From Zonotrichia leucophrys gambelii (Eukaryota; Chordata; Aves; Passeriformes; Passerellidae), in contig NC_088171.1 in the NCBI RefSeq assembly GCF_028769735.1, positions 64,842,216-64,906,215 of the forward strand: DNA of 64,000 bases, read 5' to 3'. Positions 28,101 to 35,920 of the stretch are shown here, one piece after another. The notes under the pieces were generated by a model that saw only the letters and a program-made list of their open reading frames with translations, did not search any database and was not told where the DNA came from. Within the stretch, counting starts at the first letter, position 1; each line of letters begins with the position of its first letter. The position numbers and the translations under genes are program-made.

Positions 28101-31100
28101 CCCCCTGACAATCCCTGAGGCCCATCTCGGCCCTCACTCCAACAGGTCCCTGTCCTTCTGTGCTGAGGACCCCAGAGCTGCCTGCAATACTCCGGGTGGG
28201 GCCTCGCCAGAGAGGACTGGAAGAACAGAATCCCCTCCCTCAGCCTGCTGGCCACACTGCTTTGGATGCAGCCCAGGATATGTTTGCCTTTCTGGAAGCA
28301 CACATTGCCAACTCATACACAGCCTCTCATGCATCAGCAACTCCAAATCCTTGGCAGAGCTGCTCTCCATCTACTCATGCCCCAGCCTGCATGGGCACTG
28401 GGGTTGCACCAAGCCAAGGGCCGTACAATAAATACTGAACTGATTACACAGAACATTAAAAAGCAAAAAATATGAGATTTTTTACAATTTAATGGCAGAA
28501 AAAAAATGGAAAAGTATATCACCTGACCTGCCACTAAGAAGACGGAAGAATTTTTAAAAATTGGTCAGCAAAATAGCAACCCTAGAAAAAAGCCTCTTAG
28601 TTACTCTCTTTTTGAGGGCAAGCTCGCAATTTAGTCTGGAAAAACTGCAACAGTGAGACAGAGGCATTATCCTCAAGAGACAGCACAACCCCAAAGACAG
28701 AATTAGAGGATAGACCAGCAAAAGGATTGCCAACCTAGAGGAACAGTGACATTTACACTGAAATCGCCTGTGTGTGCTCTGTGGTCCAGCTGCAGCAGCT
28801 CTGACAGAACCACACACACGAGGTTGCATGGCACCCCATGCATCACCTACTGCTACAACCTCCTCCTCAGAGAATGGCCAAAACCAGCAGGTCCACCTGG
28901 GTTTTGAGACATCTCTGGGCAGTTCTTCCAATATGCTGGCGAGTCTCACAGTTAAAAGATTTTTCCTATTATGAAATCAGAATTTCCATTTAGGCATCTT
29001 GAGTCCATTGTCCCTTTGTATTGCTATGAATCTCCTAGAAGAGCTTGCTACACCTTCTCTATAGTCTTACTAGGTATTTGCTGCTCTTCATCTGAACACA
29101 CCCAGTTCTCAAAGCCATTATGATTTTGATGTCTCCCAAGCAGACTCACTCCTGTATGTTTTCCTTGTCTTTTTTTGAACTGGAGAGGACAAAACTAGTC
29201 ACAACAGTCCAGATGCAGTCCTGAAAGTGCTGCATGCAGGGCAAAAAGCAACTCCCTTTACATCCTTCCCACACACTTACTAATACCTCCCAGTATGCAG
29301 CTGGCCTCTTTACCTCAAGAGCGTGCTGCTGACTCACGTTCAACTTGCTGTCCAGCAGGTCGGTGGGGTTGTTTTGTCCCAGATGAAGGACTTCACATTT
29401 GCCTTTATTAAAACTCACAAGGTTCTTGGCAGCCCACTTCTGCCAAGTTCCCTCAATGGCAGCCCCTTCTTCATTATGCAACAGGGCTGAAGTTCCCAAG
29501 GGCTTGGTATTATCTGCTGAGGATCCATGGCATTCCTTGGTTGTTAATAAAGACATGGAACAGCATCAGCCTCAGTATCATCCTCTGAGAGCTCTATTAG
29601 CAATTGGCTGCCACTGGATCTTTGCACTGCTGGTCACAACCCTTTGAGGTCAATGGTCCTGCTAATTTTCCAATCACTTTACGGTCCACCTGACAAGTCT
29701 GTATTTCACCAAGTGGACAACAGGGATCACATGGGAGACCATGCTGCAGGCAGCATTGCTAAAGTCCAGGTAAACAACATGCACCGTTTGCCCCATGACC
29801 ACGGAGCCAGTCATCCCAGTGTGTTATGAATTCAGTACATAATGCTGTGGCAGCCCACCATCTGCAGCAACCTGCAATACTTTTGCTCAAACATTTCTGG
29901 GCGCACAAAAGATTCTGAACTCTGTCCTGACGAGTTGTTAGAATCAATCACTGTTGAGCAGCAGCTCAGTTTGTCCATGGCAGGGGAGCAAGAACTGGTT
30001 CTAATTACTGACTGGAGGAATAAATAACTCCGAGGAAGTGATGTGCTGCCAGCAACCAAAGACAATTTGCAGTGTCCCAGCTAACACACTCAATTATTTC
30101 ATCTGCTTTTTTCTTTTCCTAAGATACCACTCATTAATACTGTTTGTCCCTAACACTTCACAGCCTCCAAGACTGCCACAACAACACTTTGAAACAAACC
30201 CTAGAATATTAATGAAATGCTATAGCAATCATCATCGACAATTTGTACAAGTGTACAGTACTGCTAGCCTAAATGAGAGAAAACTGTCAATATCTCAGTG
30301 TTGTAAGTTCTTCCCAATTAGAATACATTTTTGTTTACAGTAGCAGTAGAAAGCCAAGTGCCAAATTTCAACACCTGTTTTGCCAATACAGTATCGTATT
30401 GCTGGGACAAAGACAAAACTTCTGATGTTGACTATCAGCCCATCTTGTAAAAAAAATCTTTAAATACACATTAAACATTTCTCCAAATATATTTGGTTTA
30501 GCTCAATGCGCTAGCTTACTACTAAACCAAATCAAGCAGAATTACATACAAATACAACCATATTAAGTGTGCTTCAAGGTGCAATCCTGTTGACTGGAGT
30601 TAATACAATGGTATTTGTGTAGGTCCATACAGATATTCTTAATAAAGACTTTTTAAATTATCATTTTCCTGTTTAAGGCCTATGAAACATTACCTAGGTT
30701 ACATTGCTCAATGATTCTCTAGGAACTCTTAAGCATCAAAGTTTCAAAATTTCCTCACAAAATAAACCTGGTGGTTTGTAAGATCCCTTCTGCCCACTGC
30801 TGCAGTCACTGCCAAGCAAGGCCCACCTTCAAGACAGCAGCAGGCAGCAATGCAATGCTTTAGACACTGCTGCATACAGTTTTCAGTTCCCAGTCCTGTA
30901 CTTAGTCCCTCTGGGAAGAACCTTAGATGATGTCTCAAGTGACTTGGTGAAACTCACAAATCCAGAGAGGCTTTCATGACCCAGGCCTATGAAAGTGGCT
31001 TCCAGTGGCCTTCTGGTCCCCTTTGTCAGGTTATGTCCTAACTACATCAGCACAAGACCAACTACAATACATGCACAGACTTACGCTGGTTTCATCAAGG

Positions 31101-34100
31101 AAAACATCTTTGGATTTGGACATCTACACTATAAATATGCACTGGCACATACACATGTAGGAAAAAAGGAAAACGTCACTCCTTGGCAGAAGTTTTAATG
31201 TACAGACATTATCTCTAATATCAAACAGCTCTAAGCTAAAGCTCAGCGTGAATATAGAAGTTTATGGGGAGGTTATAAACACTTTTCAGGTAACTGGTTT
31301 TTTCTCATGCTTAAATCTGCCTGTATGAGTTTAAATAAAAGTGCAGGAGAACCAAAGTTCTCTGACTCTTTCATCCGAATGCTTAATTCTCAAATAAAAA
31401 AATATCACAAGAAGTTATTTTATTCTTTTCTCCTTTAAGTCACACTTAAAATCTCTGAAATCTGTTACCTGGATAAGAATGGCACTGTTCCAAGTTAAAC
31501 CAGCACACACACGAAAGCACAAAATTAAACATAAAATTAACAATAGGAACATACAAATACTCTTCTAGAAGCAGTTTAGTAAGGCAGCAAAGCAAACATC
31601 CCTCCCATTTAACACATCCGCATCGGTAATTCTCACCATCGGTCTATCCAAATGACCAGGACAAACCAGCACTTAGAAACACTGGGGCCACATCTGGAAG
31701 ATGAAACCCAGATGCTGGATACAGCAGCTCCCTCACCTGGCACGAGCTTAGTCCTTAACAAGTGCAGGAGGAGGCAGGGTACTTCGGCACGGGATGGCCA
31801 AGTGAGCAGCGTGCTGAGCACAGCATAACCTAAACTCAGGGCATTCCGTGTGGAGCTGTCAGCACTCTACCCCTAGGAAAGCACAGTCAATGGGAAGAAC
31901 TCCACCATCCTGCTCCAAGAACAGCCTCCAAAGAGATACAAAAAGGCTCTTTTCATTCTGATATGTGACTCTCCCACCTCAAATCTTCATGGCAAGTGAG
32001 TGGATACTGTCCTTACCTCGTGGTGCTACTACTTTTTGTTTCTTGGTTTAATAATACAGCTGCTGACAGTGCACTTTTTATAAAGCAGGATGGTAGCGCA
32101 GAAAAGAAAATACTGTGGTTCAGTTCCTTCACTAGTGGGGGAAATCTACTCATAGCTCCATCTTCCAAGAGAAAATACAGGCTGCAAGTCACATCCTCCA
32201 AGCAGCATCTGTTCATCCCTCCTATTTGAGACTGGTTTAAAAAAAGACTCTACAGTTAAAAAAACCACACACACCAACGTAATGAAATATGGTTCTATCA
32301 GGCACCTGGGGAGAAAAGGGCAGGAAATTCTGCACTTTCCATGTTTATTCCAGAATATATAAAACAAATAACTTCTGAAATCATGGATCAGAGGCTGTAT
32401 GTCTCCACTCTTGGAAAGTAACATCTTATACATCCTCTTCCTGGCTCAATGAATCACACATTCTTTTTCTGGATAATAACACAGTTTCAGTCAGAAGAAC
32501 TCAAAGACAACACACAGCTTGGCAACTGGGATATTTGCCCAGAAAGTGGAAGATGTAGGTTGATGTCTCTAGGCAAAAAAAAAAAAAAAAAATCTGAAGC
32601 AGGGTCTACCACATTTTGAACAAATGCTTTAGCTAATCATCTTCGAAAAGCAGCAGCATCTCCTCTTCCAAATGTCTTCTAAAGCTGTTGCTGCACTTAA
32701 TGGAAGACTGACTCTGCAGCACGCTGGGCACCACTGGAGAATTCCCACCTGACCAAGCTCCCTGGGAGACTATGGCAAAATAACAACATCAAGAAAGCAT
32801 AACAACTTCAGAAAAACACACAACAGGCTTACTATTGTAAGCCTGGCATCATGCTACTCATCTTCATACAAGTGGAAAAGAACCAAATATCCTAAGATTT
32901 TACAGGTATTAGTAACATGGCATTCAGTGCTTAGGCACCTTCGGAGCTCAGTGATAAGAGAGAGTTTTCAGCACTGCAGTCCTGACCCCAAGCACTAAGG
33001 ACAGTTTTAATACAGTACTTCTATGAGCTTCCTTATTGATAATAGTTTGGGGAGCAGGAGATCATGCCCAGACTGCATGGAGCACTTCCATGTCTTCCCA
33101 AACTCATTACTGAGAGACAACAGCAAACCACAGAACACTTTCTGCAGAGGGGATGTCATACTGAAAATAAGAACGCTTATCAATTAATTCCGGTTCAAGT
33201 AAGCTATCTACCCAGAGCTCATCTTTCTATGTAATGCATGATAGCAAGATACATAGGGTTAAAAAGCCATTCCTTACAATAAATGCACATTTCTGACACC
33301 TATCTGTTTGACTATTTACCCCAATATATTACTTGTAAATTTAATTGATGTATTTGACTTGCAGCATCCATGCTCTGGGCAGAATCCCACAGATATCCCC
33401 CCAAGCACGTGTTTGCTTTGCCCCATTGTTCAAATAAACCTACTAGAAAACACACACAGGTAAGAGACAATAGAATAATCAGACAATCACCTCACCTAAT
33501 TATTTTAAATTCATCTGTTTTATCGGTTATCTACACAGTAGCACCACGTGCAGGATATTGCAATTTCAACATTACTCTGTCGTTCACGTATGGGCTTTCA
33601 ACATTTGCTCTGCAAGTGAAGGGCAGTGATTCTTGGGATGAAGCGTCACCCTGCCTGCTTTACAAGGACAACACTGCTGATCTGTGTGCTATACAAGGGA
33701 TTAAGTACAGTACTTCCCAAATAATAAAAACTAATTGAGCAACAATTTATGCGTAAGACACCCTCAATTTTACATATAGTATTTAATCTCCTGGCTTATA
33801 TCACCGATTTAATAAAGTAAACGCTTTAGTTTTACAGTCAATTTCAGATTCATAAATACACGTGAAAGGCATTTCCAGAGCACTGTCCCCAGGCATCTTG
33901 AAATTCTCTGACAAACAGCAGTTGGGAAGGATCTTTGCTTCTACTCCCTGCAGCCACTCTGAATGGCACGGGATCTATGTACTGCACTTTAAAAACTGCT
34001 TTTTTAATATTATCTATCTATTCTGTCCTACAATACAAAGAAGAACAAACGCCTCATGAATTACATTTTGCTCACATTGCACCAGCATGTTTTGGCATAA

Positions 34101-34865
34101 GGAAGGGGTGAAGAAACCTAAGGGCTCTGCAGGCAGCATCCGACCAAAAAAAAAAAAGGAAAAACCACAATGGGAGATGCCTAACTACCCAGCACCCTCA
34201 CAGACACATTGGAACCTGGAATTCGTCAAGAAAAGCAAATATTAGAAGCGATGCACTTAAATCTGACGAGTAACTCCAACTTGATAACCCAATTAAGATC
34301 AATTTAATCATGATTTAACCGGGCAGCGCGGAGACAAAACGAGCATCCCACGAAGCGGGAGCCAGCCCGCTCCAACCGCGAGGAGAGGGAATGCGCACCT
34401 ACCCCTTCCCAGCCGCCCTCTCCTCCTCCTCCCGCCTTCGCTCCTGCCTAGCGGGGGACAGGCGGGAGACAAAGGGGAGGCGAAATCCCCCCGCAGCCCG
34501 GCGGCGCCGGAGCGGGGTGAGCTCCCGGAAATCCCACAATCCCCACAGCCCCGGCGGGAAACCCTTCCCTCCTCCTCCTCCTCACGGGCCGCTCCACCGG
34601 GAAACCCCGGCCCGAAGCCGCGCACGTGGGACTGCGTGGAGAGCGGAGGGGGGAGGGTGGCGGAGGGAAGAGGTCGGGCCTCCGGGGCGCCTCCTGCCGC
34701 CGCTGAGGGGAGCGCCGGCGGACGAGCGGGGTGGGAGGGAAAGGGCTTCACGGGGCTGACCCGCGACCTCACCTGCTGCTTGCCCCTCGCGTAGGGCGGC
34801 TTCGCGGCTCCCAGGTGGTGCCGTCGGGTCCGGATCTTGCCGCCGCCGCCGCCGCCCGAGGCCAT
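575..34865 (-). CDS. NUP153: Nucleoporin NUP153, 5' sixteen coding exons (3' part off the left edge)
   Basis: Nuclear pore basket nucleoporin; it anchors to the nuclear side of the pore, binds Ran through RanBP2-type zinc fingers and transport receptors through C-terminal FG repeats. Coding exons on the minus strand: 34865-34773, 18601-18385, 16148-15900, 14602-14463, 14380-14252, 12469-12353, 12225-12181, 12083-12030, 9380-9234, 8498-8446, 5943-5805, 4188-4051, 3685-3593, 3377-3287, 2997-2878, 1189-575. They total 2440 nt (813 codons plus one base) and all phases join. Recognisable stretches are [17 protein letters not shown] near residue 33, [39 protein letters not shown] and three zinc-finger units (residues 652-673, 719-738, 789-808). 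The first finger is degenerate. The start at 34865 (MASGG) matches the mammalian start; an in-frame ATG lies upstream at 34961. Finger 4 and the FG domain are not in the window. Confidence 0.96.
1277..1338. repeat. 31-bp tandem duplication
   Basis: Two adjacent copies of a 31-bp unit starting AAATCTAAACCTAG at 1277 and 1308, differing at one position (CCAATGG versus CCAGTGG). It lies in NUP153 intron 15. Confidence 0.95.
1926..1976. repeat. AT-rich microsatellite
   Basis: Nearly pure A/T, built from repeated TATAATA units, about 50 bp long, in NUP153 intron 15. Likely unstable in length. Confidence 0.9.
2878..2997 (-). CDS. NUP153: NUP153 coding exon 15
   Basis: Residues 569-609. Contains a KKEEEEE run and [18 protein letters not shown], the conserved segment just before the zinc fingers (human [18 protein letters not shown]). 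The acceptor is TTTAAAG and the donor GTGAGA; phase 1 at both ends. Confidence 0.96.
3287..3377 (-). CDS. NUP153: NUP153 coding exon 14
   Basis: Residues 539-569. Begins [12 protein letters not shown], the counterpart of human IGFTFSVPVAK, then a serine/threonine-rich linker. The acceptor is TATAG and the donor GTAACA; the exon ends in phase 1. Confidence 0.93.
3593..3685 (-). CDS. NUP153: NUP153 coding exon 13
   Basis: Residues 508-538, containing [20 protein letters not shown] (human [20 protein letters not shown]). The acceptor is AATACAG and the donor GTAAGT; phase 0. Confidence 0.95.
4051..4188 (-). CDS. NUP153: NUP153 coding exon 12
   Basis: Residues 462-507, an acidic start ([13 protein letters not shown]) followed by a serine-rich segment with LPTFSFS. 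It corresponds to human EEEEMEVPVLP and LPTFNFS. The acceptor is CACCTAG and the donor GTAAAT. Confidence 0.94.
4189..5804 (-). other. NUP153: NUP153 intron 11
   Basis: AT-rich unique sequence. Short open frames on both strands show no family features. Nothing else recognised. Confidence 0.7.
5805..5943 (-). CDS. NUP153: NUP153 coding exon 11
   Basis: Residues 415-461. Contains [17 protein letters not shown] and the basic motif [10 protein letters not shown] (human GKMRRERTRF). Where mammals have a glycine run between these motifs this protein has GGRMDSACG. The donor is GTAAGG. Confidence 0.93.
5944..8445 (-). other. NUP153: NUP153 intron 10
   Basis: Unique sequence with low-complexity A/C-rich stretches around 6670-6780 and an (AAAT)n-like tract at 8047-8100. 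No repeat family or exon recognised. Confidence 0.7.
8047..8100. repeat. (AAAT)n-like simple repeat
   Basis: Imperfect AAATAAAC/AAAT tetranucleotide tract in NUP153 intron 10. Confidence 0.85.
8446..8498 (-). CDS. NUP153: NUP153 coding exon 10 (53 nt)
   Basis: Residues 398-415, [17 protein letters not shown] plus two bases of the next codon. Bounded by TTTTGCAG and GTACGA. The sequence itself is poorly conserved, but the two leftover bases complete a serine codon with exon 11 and restore its conserved frame, which supports it. Confidence 0.85.
8499..9233 (-). other. NUP153: NUP153 intron 9
   Basis: Unique sequence, nothing recognised. A plus-strand open frame at 8640-8885 has no recognisable domain and is probably chance. 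Confidence 0.7.
9234..9380 (-). CDS. NUP153: NUP153 coding exon 9
   Basis: Residues 349-397. Contains [19 protein letters not shown] and YFKPSL, matching human VDSQYPPVQRLMTPKPVSI. The acceptor is TTTCAAAG and the donor GTAAGC; phase 0. Confidence 0.95.
9381..12029 (-). other. NUP153: NUP153 intron 8
   Basis: Contains a CR1 LINE fragment at about 10150-10690; the remainder is AT-rich sequence in which I recognise nothing. Confidence 0.7.
10150..10690 (-). repeat. CR1 LINE fragment(s)
   Basis: On the plus strand the sequence reads as the reverse complement of CR1: a GCAAACCTGCTGAGGGTGCA motif near 10246 recurs in altered form (GCAAACCTGCTAAGGGGGCA) near 10417, followed by a block ending in CAGCTTGTCCCAGAGC. 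The repeated motif suggests two overlapping CR1 pieces or an internal duplication. The 3' terminal CR1 signature is missing. Edges are approximate. Confidence 0.8.
12030..12083 (-). CDS. NUP153: NUP153 coding exon 8 (54 nt)
   Basis: Residues 331-348, beginning PVDRS (human PLDRS) and ending RQNQ. The acceptor is TGTTAG and the donor GTAAGA; phase 0. The C-terminal half has diverged from the mammalian sequence. Confidence 0.9.
12181..12225 (-). CDS. NUP153: NUP153 coding exon 7 (45 nt)
   Basis: A 15-codon exon, residues 316-330, [15 protein letters not shown], flanked by CAACAG and GTAAGT. It aligns with human DAKRIPSIVSSPLNS. It is in phase 0, so skipping it would keep the frame. Confidence 0.93.
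12353..12469 (-). CDS. NUP153: NUP153 coding exon 6
   Basis: Residues 277-315. Contains KRQMKAKQ and the highly conserved [14 protein letters not shown] followed by LEKMSSPLA. The acceptor is TTTTTCAG and the donor GTAAGG; phase 0. Confidence 0.96.
12470..14251 (-). other. NUP153: NUP153 intron 5
   Basis: Unique sequence with a prominent inverted repeat at 13016-13084 (listed separately). No exon or repeat family recognised. Confidence 0.75.
13016..13084. repeat. 29-bp inverted repeat (hairpin)
   Basis: The left arm 13016-13044 and right arm 13056-13084 are reverse complements with one mismatch (CAACATTG against CAATGTCG), separated by an 11-nt loop. Flanks are A/T-rich. It could fold as a long hairpin in the NUP153 pre-mRNA or be a relic of a palindromic mobile element. 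No coding content. Confidence 0.95.
14252..14380 (-). CDS. NUP153: NUP153 coding exon 5
   Basis: Residues 234-276, phase 0 at both ends. Contains [19 protein letters not shown], the counterpart of the human segment [19 protein letters not shown]. Its only long open reading frame in the window is broken by the splice sites, so it has to be read from the splice signals. Confidence 0.94.
14463..14602 (-). CDS. NUP153: NUP153 coding exon 4
   Basis: Residues 187-233. Contains [20 protein letters not shown] and [11 protein letters not shown], closely matching mammalian NUP153. The acceptor is TTTGGCAG and the donor GTAAGT. It is separated from exon 5 by an intron of only 82 nt. Confidence 0.96.
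14603..15899 (-). other. NUP153: NUP153 intron 3
   Basis: AT-rich unique sequence, nothing recognised. Confidence 0.7.
15900..16148 (-). CDS. NUP153: NUP153 coding exon 3
   Basis: Residues 104-187. It includes [23 protein letters not shown] and the long conserved serine-rich block [17 protein letters not shown]. The acceptor is TTGTTCAG and the donor GTAACT. Phase 1 at both ends. Confidence 0.96.
16149..18384 (-). other. NUP153: NUP153 intron 2
   Basis: Unique sequence with a T/G-rich low-complexity stretch near 18180-18290. No exon or repeat family recognised. Confidence 0.7.
18385..18601 (-). CDS. NUP153: NUP153 coding exon 2
   Basis: Residues 32-104, with the acceptor TTTCAAG just before 18601 and the donor GTATGT after 18385. 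It carries the conserved [19 protein letters not shown] segment, in the region known in mammalian NUP153 for nuclear-envelope/pore targeting. The exon ends in phase 1. Confidence 0.95.
22075..22165 (-). repeat. CR1 LINE 3' end fragment
   Basis: On the plus strand: GGAATCACTGAACTATTAAG, then GGCTGGAAAAGACCTCTTGG and a GTCCAAC motif, the reverse complement of the CR1 3' terminus. The copy is on the minus strand. Confidence 0.85.
22200..22596. repeat. Decayed minisatellite, period roughly 20-30 bp
   Basis: A recurring motif of the form GGGCCCAAAGCCTC(A/C)TTT-TAG (for example near 22268, 22330, 22387, 22531, 22577) alternates with diverged copies for about 400 bp. Unit length varies and identity between units is low. 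It is bounded on both sides by CR1 3' ends, so it may have grown from sequence next to a CR1 insertion. The 76-codon open frame through it is a by-product. Confidence 0.7.
22598..23510 (-). repeat. CR1 LINE, 5'-truncated, with reverse-transcriptase remnant
   Basis: The 3' terminus (reverse complement: TTAAGGTTGGAAAACACCTC with GTCCAAC) lies at about 22600 and the copy runs to about 23510. On the minus strand, fragments near 23218 read [16 protein letters not shown] and QFADHTK, the reverse-transcriptase region around the usual YADD catalytic motif (here FADH). Frames are broken throughout, so the copy is dead. Confidence 0.92.
26941..26988. repeat. About 20-bp inverted repeat
   Basis: The arms 26941-26963 and 26969-26988 are reverse complements apart from a small length difference in the A/T part (core TTTTTTAGTGAC against GTCACTAAAAAA), with a 5-nt loop TCAAG. 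In NUP153 intron 1. Confidence 0.85.
27731..28440 (-). repeat. CR1 LINE 3' fragment
   Basis: Begins on the plus strand with TTTTGGGTTGGAAGGGACCT, then TTTAGAGGTCATCTAATCC and CAATGAGCAGGAGCATCTTC, the typical reverse-complement CR1 3' UTR, and continues into the C-terminal coding part. On the minus strand, short remnants of the CR1 ORF2 C terminus appear. Truncated and frameshifted. Confidence 0.93.
28985..29770 (-). repeat. Diverged CR1-family LINE fragment
   Basis: The sequence has CR1-like blocks in reverse complement (near 29339-29420, GGTTGTTTTGTCCCAGATGA followed by GGACTTCACATTTGCC, the counterpart of the minus-strand motif [14 protein letters not shown]). It is more diverged than the neighbouring copy at 27.7-28.4 kb and may be an older subfamily. 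Edges are uncertain. Confidence 0.7.
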
Positions 34866-35585
34866 GATGCGATCCGGCCCGCCGCCGCCGGCGGCCTCGT
34901 CCTCCTCCTCCTGGTGCGGCCGCTGTGCTCCGCCGCGGCCCGGCAGCGCTGTCGCTGTCACCGTCCCCGCGGGGACGCGCCCGGCCGGGCCTCTCTCCCC
35001 CCGCGCCGCTCCCGCCCGCCACGCGCCGCGCGCGGCCTCTGGCGCGCGCGCGGGGGGCTCCTCCGCGGCCTCCGCCCCGCCCCTACCCGCGCGCGCGCGC
35101 TCGCGCGTCTCTCCCTCTCGCGCGTCTCTTCCTTCCCCGCGTTCCCTCCGCGATCCCTCCGCCCGCCGCTCCTCGCTCGCGCTCTCCCGCCCGGCGGCGG
35201 CGCCCCGCGCACTGTCCGCCCGCCCGCCCGCGGCCCGAGCCGCCGCCGCCGCACCCCCCTGCCCGGCCGACCAACCACACGGCGGCCGCCCCGGGCCGCG
35301 CGCGCGTCACCAGCCCGCGCGGGCGCGTCACACAAGCGGCGCCGGGCCGAGGGCCCGGCCGCTCCCGCGCACGCGCACCGCCCCCGCTCCGAGAGAAGCG
35401 GGAGGGGCCGGGCCGGGCTGGCTGCGCGGGAAAAGCGCGCGCTGGGATCTGCCGCGACCCGCAGAGGGACGTGGCGGGGGAAACGGCTGTCCCCGGGCGC
35501 AGCTCAGGGACGCCTTGAGGGCTACAGCGGAGGTCTGTGCGGGTCTCGCCGCGGGTGATTCCACCGCCGTCTCCCCTCTTCCCGC
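34320..35585. promoter_or_regulatory. CpG island, NUP153 promoter and exon 1
   Basis: Very high G+C with dense CpG dinucleotides, including (CG)n stretches near 35087-35105, around the NUP153 start codon at 34865. AT-rich sequence on both sides gives sharp limits. No TATA box seen near the start; a CpG-type promoter fits a housekeeping nucleoporin. Long open frames here on both strands come from the base composition. Confidence 0.9.
34773..34865 (-). CDS. NUP153: NUP153 coding exon 1
   Basis: Encodes residues 1-31, starting [15 protein letters not shown] and ending GKQQ, phase 0. The donor is CAG followed by GTGAGG at 34772. It lies in a strong CpG island. The glycine run after MASG resembles the human N terminus. 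Confidence 0.93.
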
Positions 35586-35587
35586 GG

Positions 35588-35920
35588 CGTTTCACAGAAT
35601 GACTCAGGTTGAAAGAGACCTCAGTGAGTCATCTGACCCAACCTTTCCGCTCAGTGTCGTCCCATAGCACATGGCACAGGATTGCATCCGGACACTTCCT
35701 TTCTTCAGTGAGGGAGACCCCACAACCTCTGTGGGCACCATGTTCCAGTCTGAGCAGTCATTCACGCAGTAGTTTTTTAACTCGTATTTACTGTGCATCG
35801 GTTTCTGCCCCTTGGCTCTTGCCCTGCTGCTTGGCACCACCGAGCAGAGCCTGCCTCTGTCCTCCTGCCACTCCACCCCCGGGGACACAAGTTATCCGCG
35901 CTGAACCTCCCCAAAGGGAC
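35588..35920 (-). repeat. CR1 LINE 3' fragment
   Basis: On the plus strand: CACAGAATGACTCAGGTTGA and GAAAGAGACCTCAGTGAG, then CCCCACAACCTCTGTGGGCA, all reverse-complement CR1 3' UTR motifs. It sits directly at the edge of the NUP153 CpG island. Confidence 0.85.

Larger units (their letters stand above)
18602..34772 (-). other. NUP153: NUP153 intron 1 (about 16.2 kb)
   Basis: The long first intron separates the CpG-island exon 1 from the rest of the gene. It holds CR1 fragments near 22.1, 22.6-23.5, 27.7-28.4 and 29.0-29.8 kb, a decayed minisatellite at 22.2-22.6 kb, and a short hairpin at 26.94 kb. Between 18602 and 22070, 23515 and 27725, and 29770 and 34300 I recognise no family. Exon 1 and exon 2 are linked by matching phase (0) and by the order in mammalian NUP153. 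Confidence 0.85.

Noticed and set aside
34308..35667. Several long open frames (up to 276 codons) on both strands around the NUP153 start
   Set aside because: High G+C in the CpG island removes stop codons; only the exon 1 segment 34773-34865 shows homology.
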